From Rhodocyclaceae bacterium (GTDB lineage: Bacteria > Pseudomonadota > Gammaproteobacteria > Burkholderiales > Rhodocyclaceae): a stretch of DNA of 64,000 nucleotides. The DNA is taken from assembly GCA_016791105.1 (NCBI GenBank), contig JAEUNM010000110.1, forward strand, positions 1-64,000, read 5' to 3'. Below the pieces are notes generated by a model that did not search any database, was not told the origin of the DNA, and was given only the letters and a program-made list of their open reading frames with translations. Both the position numbers and the translations under genes were made by a program. Positions 44,008-51,127 of this stretch are shown piece after piece; positions within the stretch are counted from its first letter, which is position 1, and the number at the start of each line of letters is the position of its first letter.

Positions 44008-45105
44008 TCATGAAAAGGATGCTTGCTGTTCGACTGGCGCCGGCCGCGCCATCAGCGTGGCCAGGGCGCCGGGCGCAATGATCGCATGTTCGGTAATGAT
44101 GCCGGCTAGCAGCGCGGCGGGCGTCACGTCGAAGGCCGGGTTGGCGCAGGCAGTGCTGGCCGGGGCAATGCGGCAGGCACCGCTGCTGCCCTGCACGACG
44201 CGCACTTCTTCGGCGTCGCGCTGTTCGATGGGAATGTCCGCGCCGCGGCGGCAGTTCATGTCCACGGTGGAACAGGGGGCGGCGACGTAGAACGGTACCT
44301 CATAAGCCTGCGCCGCGAGCGCTTTGAGCAAGGTGCCGACCTTGTTGGCGACGTCGCCATTGGCGGCGATGCGGTCGGCGCCGGTAATCACCACATCCAC
44401 CTGCCCGCTCGCCAGCAATTGCCCGCAGGCGTTGTCCGCCACCAGGGTGTGGGCGACGCCCGCCCGCGCAAGTTCCCAGGCGGTGAGCAGGCCCTGATTG
44501 CGTGGCCGTGTTTCGCTCACCCACAACTGCGGCTGCAAACCCTGCAAATGCGCCAGATACACCGGCGCCAGGGCAGTGCCCCAGGCCACCGCGGCGAGCC
44601 AGCCGGCGTTGCAGTGGGTCATGATTTTGAGTGGGCGGCCGTGCGCCACGGTCAGGCGGGCCAGCAATTCCAGACCGTGCCGGCCGATGGCGTGATTGCA
44701 GGCGCGATCCTGTTCCCAGATGGATTCCGCTTCGTCCCAGGCCGCGGCGGCGCGCGCGGCCGGCGGCAGTGGCGCCAGCCGCTCGCGCATGCGCGCCAGC
44801 GCCCACTGCAGATTGACGGCGGTCGGACGCGTCGCCGCGAGCAGGTCGACAGCCCGCGCCAAATCCGTGTCGCGGGCGCCGGCCTGCATGGCCAGCGCGA
44901 GGCCGCCGGCCGCCGTGGCGCCGATGAGCGGCGCCCCGCGCACCTGCATCACGCCGATGGCCTGCGCTGCATCGTCCAGCGTGGCGAGCGTCAGATAGTG
45001 CTCGGCGTGGGGCAGGCGGGTTTGATCGAGTATGCGCAGCGCGTTCCCGTCACGGGCGATGGTCGTTGCAGCTTGCGGCAGGTTGGGGGTAAGCATGCCG
45101 GCCAT
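44008..45105 (-). CDS. mtnA: MtnA, S-methyl-5-thioribose-1-phosphate isomerase
   Basis: 365 aa (a start at 45096 also possible). Signatures of MtnA are intact: VRGAPLIGATAAGGLALA, NLQWALARM, THCNAGWLA (catalytic Cys), ETRPRNQGLLTAWEL and GADRIAANGDVANKVGT (catalytic Asp). It isomerises 5-methylthioribose-1-phosphate to 5-methylthioribulose-1-phosphate; with the adjacent class II aldolase it can feed the MTA or 5'-deoxyadenosine shunt. mtnP, mtnK, mtnC or mtnD are not seen nearby. Confidence 0.94.
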   Translation of the reverse strand: MAGMLTPNLPQAATTIARDGNALRILDQTRLPHAEHYLTLATLDDAAQAIGVMQVRGAPLIGATAAGGLALAMQAGARDTDLARAVDLLAATRPTAVNLQWALARMRERLAPLPPAARAAAAWDEAESIWEQDRACNHAIGRHGLELLARLTVAHGRPLKIMTHCNAGWLAAVAWGTALAPVYLAHLQGLQPQLWVSETRPRNQGLLTAWELARAGVAHTLVADNACGQLLASGQVDVVITGADRIAANGDVANKVGTLLKALAAQAYEVPFYVAAPCSTVDMNCRRGADIPIEQRDAEEVRVVQGSSGACRIAPASTACANPAFDVTPAALLAGIITEHAIIAPGALATLMARPAPVEQQASFS

Positions 45106-45144
45106 TTTACCCGTGCGCCCCGCCCGCCCGCGGCCGAGGCGGAT

Positions 45145-45732
45145 TCAAGGCAACACGATGTCGAAACTGGCGATGCCCTTGTTCGGCCTTACGGTGAGCC
45201 GTGCGCGCTCTGCGGCAGAGAGGCGCGAGTACAAAAAATCGCCCTCATTTTCGGCATTGCCGGCCACATACATTTGCGTCACGAACTCCGGCCGGCCTGC
45301 GGCACGCACCAGGAAGTGCAGGTGCGGCGCGCGCCCGCTGTAGGGCACCGGCAGTATGGTGCGAAATTCATAGTGGCCCTGCGGCCCCGTCACGGTTTCG
45401 CCCCAGCCCTGAAAGCCCGGGTCCGGCGTGGCCGGGCTGTCGTCGGCCGGATGGTGATAGCGCCCCTGCGCGTCGGCTTGCCACAATTCCACCTGCGCGC
45501 CAGCCACCGGCGCACCGCCGCGCGTCAACACGCGCCCGCGCACCGTGAGCGGCGTGCCCAACGCCGCGCGGCCGGCGACTTGTGCCAGATTTGCGTCGCG
45601 CTCATCCAGCGCGCTATTAGGATAAAACGGCCCGCGTACCTGGCCCGGCGTCGGGTCCAGCGCAAAGCACGGCAGGGCGGAGCAGGCGGCAATCCATGCA
45701 GCCAGTGCGGTGGTGGCAGAAAATGTTTTCAT
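45145..45732 (-). CDS. Exported intradiol ring-cleavage dioxygenase-like protein
   Basis: 195 aa from the ATG at 45732, where a signal peptide (~1-24) begins. The mature protein matches protocatechuate 3,4-dioxygenase beta-type enzymes: RGPFYPN, VRGRVLTRGGAPVAGAQVELWQADAQGRYHH (Tyr iron ligand), GHYEFRTILP and PHLHFLV (His ligands). Extracytoplasmic members with unknown substrates exist in many bacteria. It is divergent from the NfeD gene and follows the mtnA gene by 39 nt on the same strand. Confidence 0.85.
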   Translation of the reverse strand: MKTFSATTALAAWIAACSALPCFALDPTPGQVRGPFYPNSALDERDANLAQVAGRAALGTPLTVRGRVLTRGGAPVAGAQVELWQADAQGRYHHPADDSPATPDPGFQGWGETVTGPQGHYEFRTILPVPYSGRAPHLHFLVRAAGRPEFVTQMYVAGNAENEGDFLYSRLSAAERARLTVRPNKGIASFDIVLP

Positions 45733-45840
45733 GTCGGTGTCGGCCTCGTCATGCTGCTCCTGCCCGCCGCCTTGCTGCAAGCTTGCGGCCGGCGCCAGCC
45801 GGCCCGGCTACAATAGGCTGCACCCAGGAGCAAAACACAT

Positions 45841-46284
45841 ATGGAATTCGATTGGTGGCATTGGGCGGTGCTGGGCATCGTGCTGATTATCGCGGAACTG
45901 GCGGTGCCGCAGTTCGTACTCATCTGGTTCGGGCTGGGCGCACTCGTCGTGGCGTTGTTGCAGTCGCTGCTGCCGCTGGGCGACATCGCCCAGGTTGCGG
46001 CCTGGATCATCGCCTCCGTGGCCATGGTGCTGCTGTGGTTTCGCGTGTTCAAAAACCGCCTCCATACTACGCGCGTCGGGCTGGCCGATGCCGCGCTGGG
46101 CGAAACCGGCGTGCTGGTGGGCGCGGTGGAACCCTATACGCGCGGCTCGGTCCGTTTCCAGAAGCCCTTGCTGGGCGCAGAAGTCTGGGAATGCATCGCC
46201 GACGAATCCATCCCGGCCGGCGAGCGGGTGCGCGTGGTTGCGGTGGAAGGCAGTTTTCTCAAGGTCGGAAAGGCCCACACATGA
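45841..46284 (+). CDS. NfeD-family membrane protein
   Basis: 147 aa. Two or three membrane helices (~8-30, ~33-65) and a C-terminal OB-fold (LGETGVLVGAVEPYTRGSVRF, VWECIADESIPAGERVRVVAVEGSFLKV) typical of short NfeD1b proteins. NfeD and SPFH proteins form paired membrane-microdomain systems; the ATGA overlap with the next gene supports co-translation. AGGAG lies before the ATG. Confidence 0.92.
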   Translation: MEFDWWHWAVLGIVLIIAELAVPQFVLIWFGLGALVVALLQSLLPLGDIAQVAAWIIASVAMVLLWFRVFKNRLHTTRVGLADAALGETGVLVGAVEPYTRGSVRFQKPLLGAEVWECIADESIPAGERVRVVAVEGSFLKVGKAHT

Positions 46285-47135
46285 GTAATGGACTGGTCGT
46301 CATCATTGCAGTACTGGTGTTCGTGATCGTCACCATCGCCAAAGGCGTGCGCATCGTGCCGCAAGGGCAGGAGTGGGTGGTCGAAGAACTGGGCAAATTC
46401 AAGAAGGTGCTGCAGCCCGGCCTGCACGTGATCGTCCCTTACTACCAGGACGTGCGTTACAAGGTGGTGACCAAAGATCTCATCCTGGACGTGCAGGAAC
46501 AGGAAGTCATCACGCGCGACAACGCGGTCATCCTGACTAACGCGATATCTTTCATCAAAGTAACCGATCCGGTAAAAGCCGTCTATGGCGTGGTCGATTA
46601 TGCCGAGGCGATACGCAACCTCATCATGACCACGCTGCGTTCCATCGTGGGCGAAATGGAACTGGACCAGGCGCTGTCCTCGCGCGACAAAATCAAGGCA
46701 CGGCTGCGCGAAAGCATCGCCGACGAAGCCGTGGACTGGGGGCTGACCGTGAAGTCGGTGGAAATTCAGGACATCAAACCTTCGCCTTCGATGCAGAAAG
46801 CCATGGAATTACAGGCCAGCGCCGAGCGCGAGCGCAAAGCCATGGTGACGCGCGCGGAAGGCGAAAAACAGTCCGCCATCCTGCAGGCCGAAGCGCGGCT
46901 CGAATCCGCCAAACGCGACGCCGCGGCCCAGGTAACGCTGGCCGAAGCCAGCGCCGAATCGATACGCCGCGTAACCGTCGCGGTGGGCGAACACACCATC
47001 CCGGTCAGTTACATACTGGGCGAAAAATACATCAATGCCCTGCGCCAGTTGTCGGAATCCGACAACTCCAAATTAGTCGTGCTGCCGGCCGACCTGACCG
47101 AGGCCGTGCGCGGCCTGTTTCCGCGGAGCAAGTGA
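46281..47135 (+). CDS. SPFH/stomatin-family protein (QmcA-like)
   Basis: 284 aa. One N-terminal membrane helix (~4-20), then a stomatin/SPFH domain (RIVPQGQEWVVEELGKF, PGLHVIVPY, DVQEQEVITRDNAVI, LIMTTLRSIVGEMELDQALSSRD) and a long charged coiled coil (~175-235). Such proteins oligomerise in lipid microdomains and modulate membrane proteases, usually with an NfeD partner, which is the overlapping upstream gene. Confidence 0.93.
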   Translation: MSNGLVVIIAVLVFVIVTIAKGVRIVPQGQEWVVEELGKFKKVLQPGLHVIVPYYQDVRYKVVTKDLILDVQEQEVITRDNAVILTNAISFIKVTDPVKAVYGVVDYAEAIRNLIMTTLRSIVGEMELDQALSSRDKIKARLRESIADEAVDWGLTVKSVEIQDIKPSPSMQKAMELQASAERERKAMVTRAEGEKQSAILQAEARLESAKRDAAAQVTLAEASAESIRRVTVAVGEHTIPVSYILGEKYINALRQLSESDNSKLVVLPADLTEAVRGLFPRSK

Positions 47136-47136
47136 C

Positions 47137-47517
47137 TTGCGCAAACTATGGTGCGCCGGTTTCATGTTTGCGGCCTGCGGCATCTGTGCCGCCGAAGACC
47201 TACCCGCGCCGGCCATCCAGCGCCACCAGGCCTTGCATGACGAAGCGCTCAGACTGAACGCCGCCCAATGTGCCGAAAAGGGCGGCGAATGGGCCTCGCC
47301 GGCCGCAGGCAAACCGCCCGAGTGCATCCTGCCGACCGCTGACGCGGGCAAAATCTGCCGCAGCAGCAACCAGTGTTCCGTGGCCTGCGTATCCAAGGTC
47401 GATCCACGCTACGCGAAAAACCGCTTCGTGGTGGGCGAGTGCCTGCGCAGCAGCCGCTGGGACGGCTGTTTTTTCTATGTCGAAGGCGGTCAGGTGGTGC
47501 AGGCGGAATGCCGCTAG
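47137..47517 (+). CDS. Secreted Cys-rich hypothetical protein
   Basis: 126 aa with a TTG start 1 nt after the SPFH stop; GGAG lies ~10 nt upstream. The signal peptide ends near ICAAED (~19). The mature protein has eight or so cysteines, including NAAQCAEKGGEW, CILPTADAGKICRSSNQC, CVSK and CFFYVEGG, expected to form disulfides in the periplasm. No family is recognised. Close spacing suggests it belongs to the NfeD-SPFH operon. Confidence 0.7.
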   Translation: MRKLWCAGFMFAACGICAAEDLPAPAIQRHQALHDEALRLNAAQCAEKGGEWASPAAGKPPECILPTADAGKICRSSNQCSVACVSKVDPRYAKNRFVVGECLRSSRWDGCFFYVEGGQVVQAECR

Positions 47518-47545
47518 GGCGGGACTGTATTAAGCAACTAATCAG

Positions 47546-47568
47546 CGGCTGCCAGGCAGCCGGATTTT
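47546..47568 (+). terminator. Intrinsic-type terminator after the NfeD-SPFH genes
   Basis: A 7-bp perfect stem CGGCTGC (47546-47552) and GCAGCCG (47556-47562) with a CAG loop, followed by GATTTT. It lies 29 nt after the Cys-rich protein gene. Confidence 0.6.
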
Positions 47569-47600
47569 CGAACTGAAGCGGTCCGGAAAGCGGAGGGCGC

Positions 47601-48086
47601 ATGACTCACATAAACCGGCTTACCGTGGTCACGCTGGGCGTTGCCGACCTGCCGCGCGCCGTGCAATTCTACGTAAAAGTATTCGGCCGTCCGGCGCATG
47701 ACGAAAACCCCGGCGTCGCGTTTTTCGACCTGCCCGGCACCTGGATTGCGCTATACCCGCGCAGCGACCTGGCGGCCGATATCGGCCCCGAAGTGCCGGC
47801 CGCAGCCCCCGCATTCGGCGGCGTCACGCTGGCATACAACGTCGCCAGCCGCGCCGAAGCAGATGCCCTCATGGCCCACGCCGCCGCCTGCGGCGCGCGC
47901 ATCGCCAAACCCGCGCAAGACACCTTCTGGGGCGGGTACAGCGGCTATTTCGCAGACCCCGACGGCCATTATTGGGAGGTGGTATGGGCGCCCATGTTCC
48001 GCTTCGCGCCGGACGGTGCCCTCGTAGGTTGGGGTGACGAAGGAACCCCAACACCGGCGGCGAATACCGGCCCGTTGCCGACCTGA
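47601..48086 (+). CDS. VOC-family (glyoxalase-like) protein with REP-derived C-terminus
   Basis: 161 aa, ATG preceded by GGAGGG. A single VOC domain (LTVVTLGVADLPRAVQFYVKVFG, VAFFDLPGTWIALYPR, GGYSGYFADPDGHYWEVVW) that probably forms a homodimeric metal-binding active site. Substrate unknown. The last ~20 codons (after FAPDGALV) are a REP-like repeat (48024-48052), so the reading frame now runs through the element to a new stop. The displaced tail is duplicated downstream (48173-48323). Confidence 0.85.
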   Translation: MTHINRLTVVTLGVADLPRAVQFYVKVFGRPAHDENPGVAFFDLPGTWIALYPRSDLAADIGPEVPAAAPAFGGVTLAYNVASRAEADALMAHAAACGARIAKPAQDTFWGGYSGYFADPDGHYWEVVWAPMFRFAPDGALVGWGDEGTPTPAANTGPLPT

Positions 48087-48404
48087 CTTGTACGCCGTGG
48101 GGTGCGCAACAAGCAAGGGGTACCTGCTGCCGCCCGTGTTGGGGTTCGCGGGCTCACCCCAACCTACATGAGTATTTCGCCGACCCCGACGGCCACTATT
48201 GGGAAGCTGTAGGGGCGCCCATGTTCCGCTTAGCGCCGGACGGTGCCCTCGTAGCCCTCGTAGGTTGGGGTGACGAAGGAACCCCAACACCGGCGGCGAA
48301 TACCGGCCGGTTGCCGACCTGACCCGCGTGCCGTTGGCCGCTCAACAACCAGAGGCACACACGCCCGCGCCGATGTTGGGGTTCGCAGCCTCACCCCAAC
48401 ATAC
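48024..48404. repeat. REP-like inverted elements upstream of the RAYT gene
   Basis: Four related elements built on GTAGGTTGGGG and its complement CCCCAACCTAC: 48024-48052 (forward, overlapping the VOC gene), 48138-48167 (inverted), 48260-48288 (forward) and 48375-48404 (inverted, last bases ATAC). The pairs can form hairpins, as bacterial interspersed mosaic elements do. Confidence 0.88.
48173..48323 (+). pseudogene. Duplicated 3' fragment of the VOC gene
   Basis: 151 bp that repeat 47946-48087 (142 bp, from the ADPDGHYWE codons through the REP and the stop). The copy has a 9-bp insertion (GTAGCCCTC) before the REP and several substitutions. It has no start codon or 5' part, so it is a non-functional fragment, evidently moved together with the REP element. 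Confidence 0.85.
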
Positions 48405-48436
48405 AATAACTTCTGTACACAAGGGGAGTACATGCC

Positions 48437-48973
48437 ATGAGGTACAGACGCGCGACGATCGCTGGCGGAACGTATTTCTTCACCGTCAATCTGGAAGACC
48501 GGCAACAGACCTTACTGGTTGGTCACATAAACGAGCTGCGCGAGGCATTGCGTGAGGTAAAAACGGTACACCCGTTCAACATCGACGCCATGGTGATTTT
48601 GCCGGACCACATGCATGCGCTATGGACGCTACCACCCGGCGATACGGATTACGCAAAACGGTGGATGCTCATCAAAGCCGGGTTTTCGCGCTTATTGCCC
48701 AAGGCCGAGCAAATCAGTGCAAGCCGGCAAGCGAAAGGCGAACGCGGAATCTGGCAACGCCGCTATTGGGAACACCTGATCCGCGACGACCGCGATTTCG
48801 AGCGCCATGTCGATTACATTCATTACAACCCGGTCAAACATGGCCACGTGGAGCGCGCCGCCGACTGGCCGTGGTCCAGTTTCCACCGTTACGTCCGCAA
48901 CGGCATACTGCCTGTGGACTGGGGCGACAGCTCCGACGACAGCAGCAGCCCAACATATGGCGAGCGGGATTGA
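48437..48973 (+). CDS. REP-associated tyrosine transposase (RAYT)
   Basis: 178 aa, ATG with AAGGGGAG upstream. Y1-transposase fold: HMH metal motif (LPDHMHALW, His58 and His60) and the catalytic-tyrosine region HVDYIHYNPVKHG (Tyr127 or Tyr130), then DWPWSSF. RAYTs act on the REP elements that flank them, here on both sides, and are domesticated relatives of IS200/IS605 transposases. The gene is intact, with all motifs present. Confidence 0.93.
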   Translation: MRYRRATIAGGTYFFTVNLEDRQQTLLVGHINELREALREVKTVHPFNIDAMVILPDHMHALWTLPPGDTDYAKRWMLIKAGFSRLLPKAEQISASRQAKGERGIWQRRYWEHLIRDDRDFERHVDYIHYNPVKHGHVERAADWPWSSFHRYVRNGILPVDWGDSSDDSSSPTYGERD

Positions 48974-48981
48974 CCGTAAGA

Positions 48982-49703
48982 ATGTCGCCACGCCTGCCAA
49001 AGCGCGCGCGCCTGGCGCACCGGGTCCGGCGGTTTAATTACCGCCTATGTTGGGGTTCGCAAGCTCACCCCAACCTACGGGGAAGGGTAAGCTTCGTAGG
49101 TTGGGGTGACGAAGGAACCCCAACACCCACGCCGAAAAACGCGACCAAGCCTGCCAAAGCGTGCGTGCCTGGCGCACCGGCTCGGGCGGTTTGATTGGCG
49201 CCTATGTTGGGGTTCGCAAGCTCACCCCAACCTACGGGGAAGGGTAAGCTTTGTAGGTTGGGGTGACGAAGGAACCCCAACACCCACGCCGGAAAACGCG
49301 ACCACGCCTGCCAAAGCGCGCGTGCCTGGCGCACCGGCTCGGGCGGTTTAATTGGCGCCGATGTTGGGGTTCGCAAGCTCACCCCAACCTACGGGGAAGG
49401 GTAAGCTTCGTAGGTTGGGGTGACGAAGGAACCCCAACACCCACGCCGACAAACGCGACCACGCCTGCCAAAGCGCGCGCGCCTGGCGCACCGGCTCGGG
49501 CGGTTTAATTGGCACCTATGTTGGGGTTCGCAAGCTCACCCCACCTACGGGGAGGGGTAAGCATCGTAGGTTGGGGTGACGAAGGAACCCCAACACCCAC
49601 GCCGGAAAACGCGACCACGCCTGCCAAAGCGCGCGTGCCTGGCGCACCGGATCGGGCGGTTTAATTGGCGCCGATGTTGGGGTTCGCAAGCCCACTCCAA
49701 CCT
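48982..49703. repeat. ~157-bp REP/BIME tandem array downstream of RAYT
   Basis: About four and a half head-to-tail units starting at roughly 48982, 49140, 49297, 49455 and 49612. Each contains GCCTGCCAAAGCG, a GGCGCACCGG stretch, GGGCGGTTTAATTGGCGCC, an inverted REP (GTTGGGGTTCGC...CCCCAACCTAC), AAGGGTAAGC and a forward REP. Long frames across the array are artefacts. Confidence 0.9.
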
Positions 49704-49710
49704 CGCCTGG

Positions 49711-50373
49711 TTACAATTTATGTGCCAGCGTAAGCCCATCGCCTATGGGGACCAGTGACAGACTTACGCGCACATCCCCGTGCAGAAGCGCATTGAATTC
49801 GCGCAGGCTCAGGGTGTCCGGTTCAACGTTGGCGGGGTCGGCGACGCGGCCGGACCATAGGGTGTTATCGACCGCGATCAACCCGCCCGGCCGCAATAGC
49901 GCCAGGCAGCATTCGTAATAATTGCGGTAATTTTCCTTGTCCGCGTCTATGAAGGCAAAATCGAAAGTTCCGGCTTTGCCCGCGCCAAGCAAGGCGTCCA
50001 GGGTATCCGCAGCCGGCGCGAGGCGCAGGTCCACCTTGTGCGCGACACCGGCGCGCTGCCAGTGCTGGGCCGCGATGGCCGTCGTTTCCGCATCGATGTC
50101 GCAGGTGATGAGCCGCCCATCCGCGGGCAGCGCCAGCGCTACCGCCAGCGCGCTATAGCCCGTATAAGTGCCGATTTCAAGCGCCCGGCGCGCGCCCGAT
50201 AGTTGCACCAACAAGGCCATGAACTGCCCCTGTTCGGGCGAGATTTGCCAGCGCGAGAACGGCAGCGTCGCGGTGGCCGCGCGCAATTCGCGCAACACCG
50301 GATGTTCGCGCAGCGAGTGAGCGGTCAGGTAGTCGTATAGACGCTCGTCCAGCGAAATGCTGCGGTTGGTCAT
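49711..50373 (-). CDS. Class I SAM-dependent O-methyltransferase (CCoAOMT-like)
   Basis: 220 aa from the ATG at 50373. Catechol/caffeoyl-CoA O-methyltransferase signatures: ALEIGTYTGYSALAVA (SAM motif, ~65-80), ITCDIDAE, FIDADKENYRNYYE, LRPGGLIAVDNTLWSGRVAD and LVPIGDGLTLA. The substrate is probably a small phenolic or catechol compound but cannot be specified. The 3' end abuts the REP array. Confidence 0.9.
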   Translation of the reverse strand: MTNRSISLDERLYDYLTAHSLREHPVLRELRAATATLPFSRWQISPEQGQFMALLVQLSGARRALEIGTYTGYSALAVALALPADGRLITCDIDAETTAIAAQHWQRAGVAHKVDLRLAPAADTLDALLGAGKAGTFDFAFIDADKENYRNYYECCLALLRPGGLIAVDNTLWSGRVADPANVEPDTLSLREFNALLHGDVRVSLSLVPIGDGLTLAHKL

Positions 50374-50518
50374 GGTGCAAACGCCAAAAGGGCAGGGCGG
50401 CCATCGTAGCGCCGCGGCGCGCCGGCGGTCAATCGTGCGGGCAAGCGCAAATACGTGCCCACACGCCAACACCGGCAGAGGGTTCGACCATGCCCGCCGC
50501 TTCCAGACCATGCAGCGG

Positions 50519-50560
50519 CTCTCTGGGGGTGCGGGCGTCGCGCCCGCGCTGCACCGCCCA
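50519..50560. repeat. Palindromic repeat fused to the truncated PIN gene
   Basis: A 7-bp perfect stem GCGGGCG/CGCCCGC (50532-50538 with 50542-50548), preceded by GGGGGT. It resembles the hairpins of the 182-bp array at 9021-10105. It directly precedes the surviving PIN-domain codons. Confidence 0.6.
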
Positions 50561-50567
50561 CTCACCG

Positions 50568-50959
50568 GTAATGTGCTGGTCTTCGTTCTGGAAGACGATC
50601 CCGAATGGGGCGACTGGTCCGTCGCTCAACTTCGGGCGCAAGCAAAGATTCATCGCCTGGCCATCAACCCGGTTATCTACTCGGAACTATCGCTGACGTT
50701 CTCGACCGCCGAGGCTCTGGATCGCACGATCGACGAACTGGGCCTGACGATGATCGAAATGCCGCCCCCGGCGCTGTTCCTTGCCAGCAAGGCATTCGTT
50801 CTTTATCGCGGGCGTGGAGGAACTAAGAGCAACGTGCTTGCCGACTTCTTCATCGGGGCACACGCCGCCGTATCGAGGTATCCGATTCTGACGCGCGATA
50901 CGCGGCGTTACAGTACTTATTTTTCGAGCGTAAAGCTGATCGCACCAGATCAAACCTAG
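50568..50959 (+). pseudogene. 5'-truncated VapC-like PIN toxin
   Basis: The frame from the NVLVFVLEDD codons to the stop at 50959 matches a PIN-domain toxin, including YSELSL, NVLADFFIGAHA and LTRDTRRYSTYF with the later acidic residues. Intact proteins begin with an MILVDTNV-type segment containing the first catalytic Asp; here it is replaced by repeat sequence reading LTGNV, with no start codon or ribosome-binding site. No antitoxin gene is seen upstream. A longer frame from 50357 is a chance fusion through the O-methyltransferase upstream region. Confidence 0.75.
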
Positions 50960-51036
50960 GAAAAATTACGAGGCGGGGAATTGCGGGCGGGAATGCAACG
51001 GCGCCCCATTCCACGGTGCGGACCAAGGCAGACCTC

Positions 51037-51120
51037 GTAGCTTGGGGTGACGAAGGAACCCCAACACTTGGCGGTAATCTAGCCACGGTTGTTGGGGTTC
51101 GCAGGCTCACCCCAACCTAC
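51037..51120. repeat. Isolated REP/BIME pair
   Basis: GTAGCTTGGGGTGACGAAGG (51037 onward) and the inverted GTTGGGG...CCCCAACCTAC (ending 51120) flank a ~25-bp spacer. Same family as the arrays around the RAYT gene, ~2 kb away. It sits between the PIN pseudogene and the Hsp70-like gene. Confidence 0.88.
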
Positions 51121-51127
51121 AGATGCA

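Noticed and set aside
45809-45814. TACAAT as a -10 box for the NfeD gene
   Set aside because: The best -35 candidate (TTGCGG) is 20 bp away, too far for a typical sigma70 promoter; transcription start would lie only ~20 nt before the ATG.
48982-49703. The 157-bp repeat array as a CRISPR locus
   Set aside because: Repeat units are ~157 bp head-to-tail with conserved interior and no variable ~30-bp spacers, and no cas gene is nearby; the motifs are REP/BIME.
50357-50959. A 200-aa intact PIN-domain protein starting at 50357
   Set aside because: The first ~70 codons lie across the O-methyltransferase start region and the palindromic repeat; the real PIN codons begin near 50571 and lack the first Asp motif.
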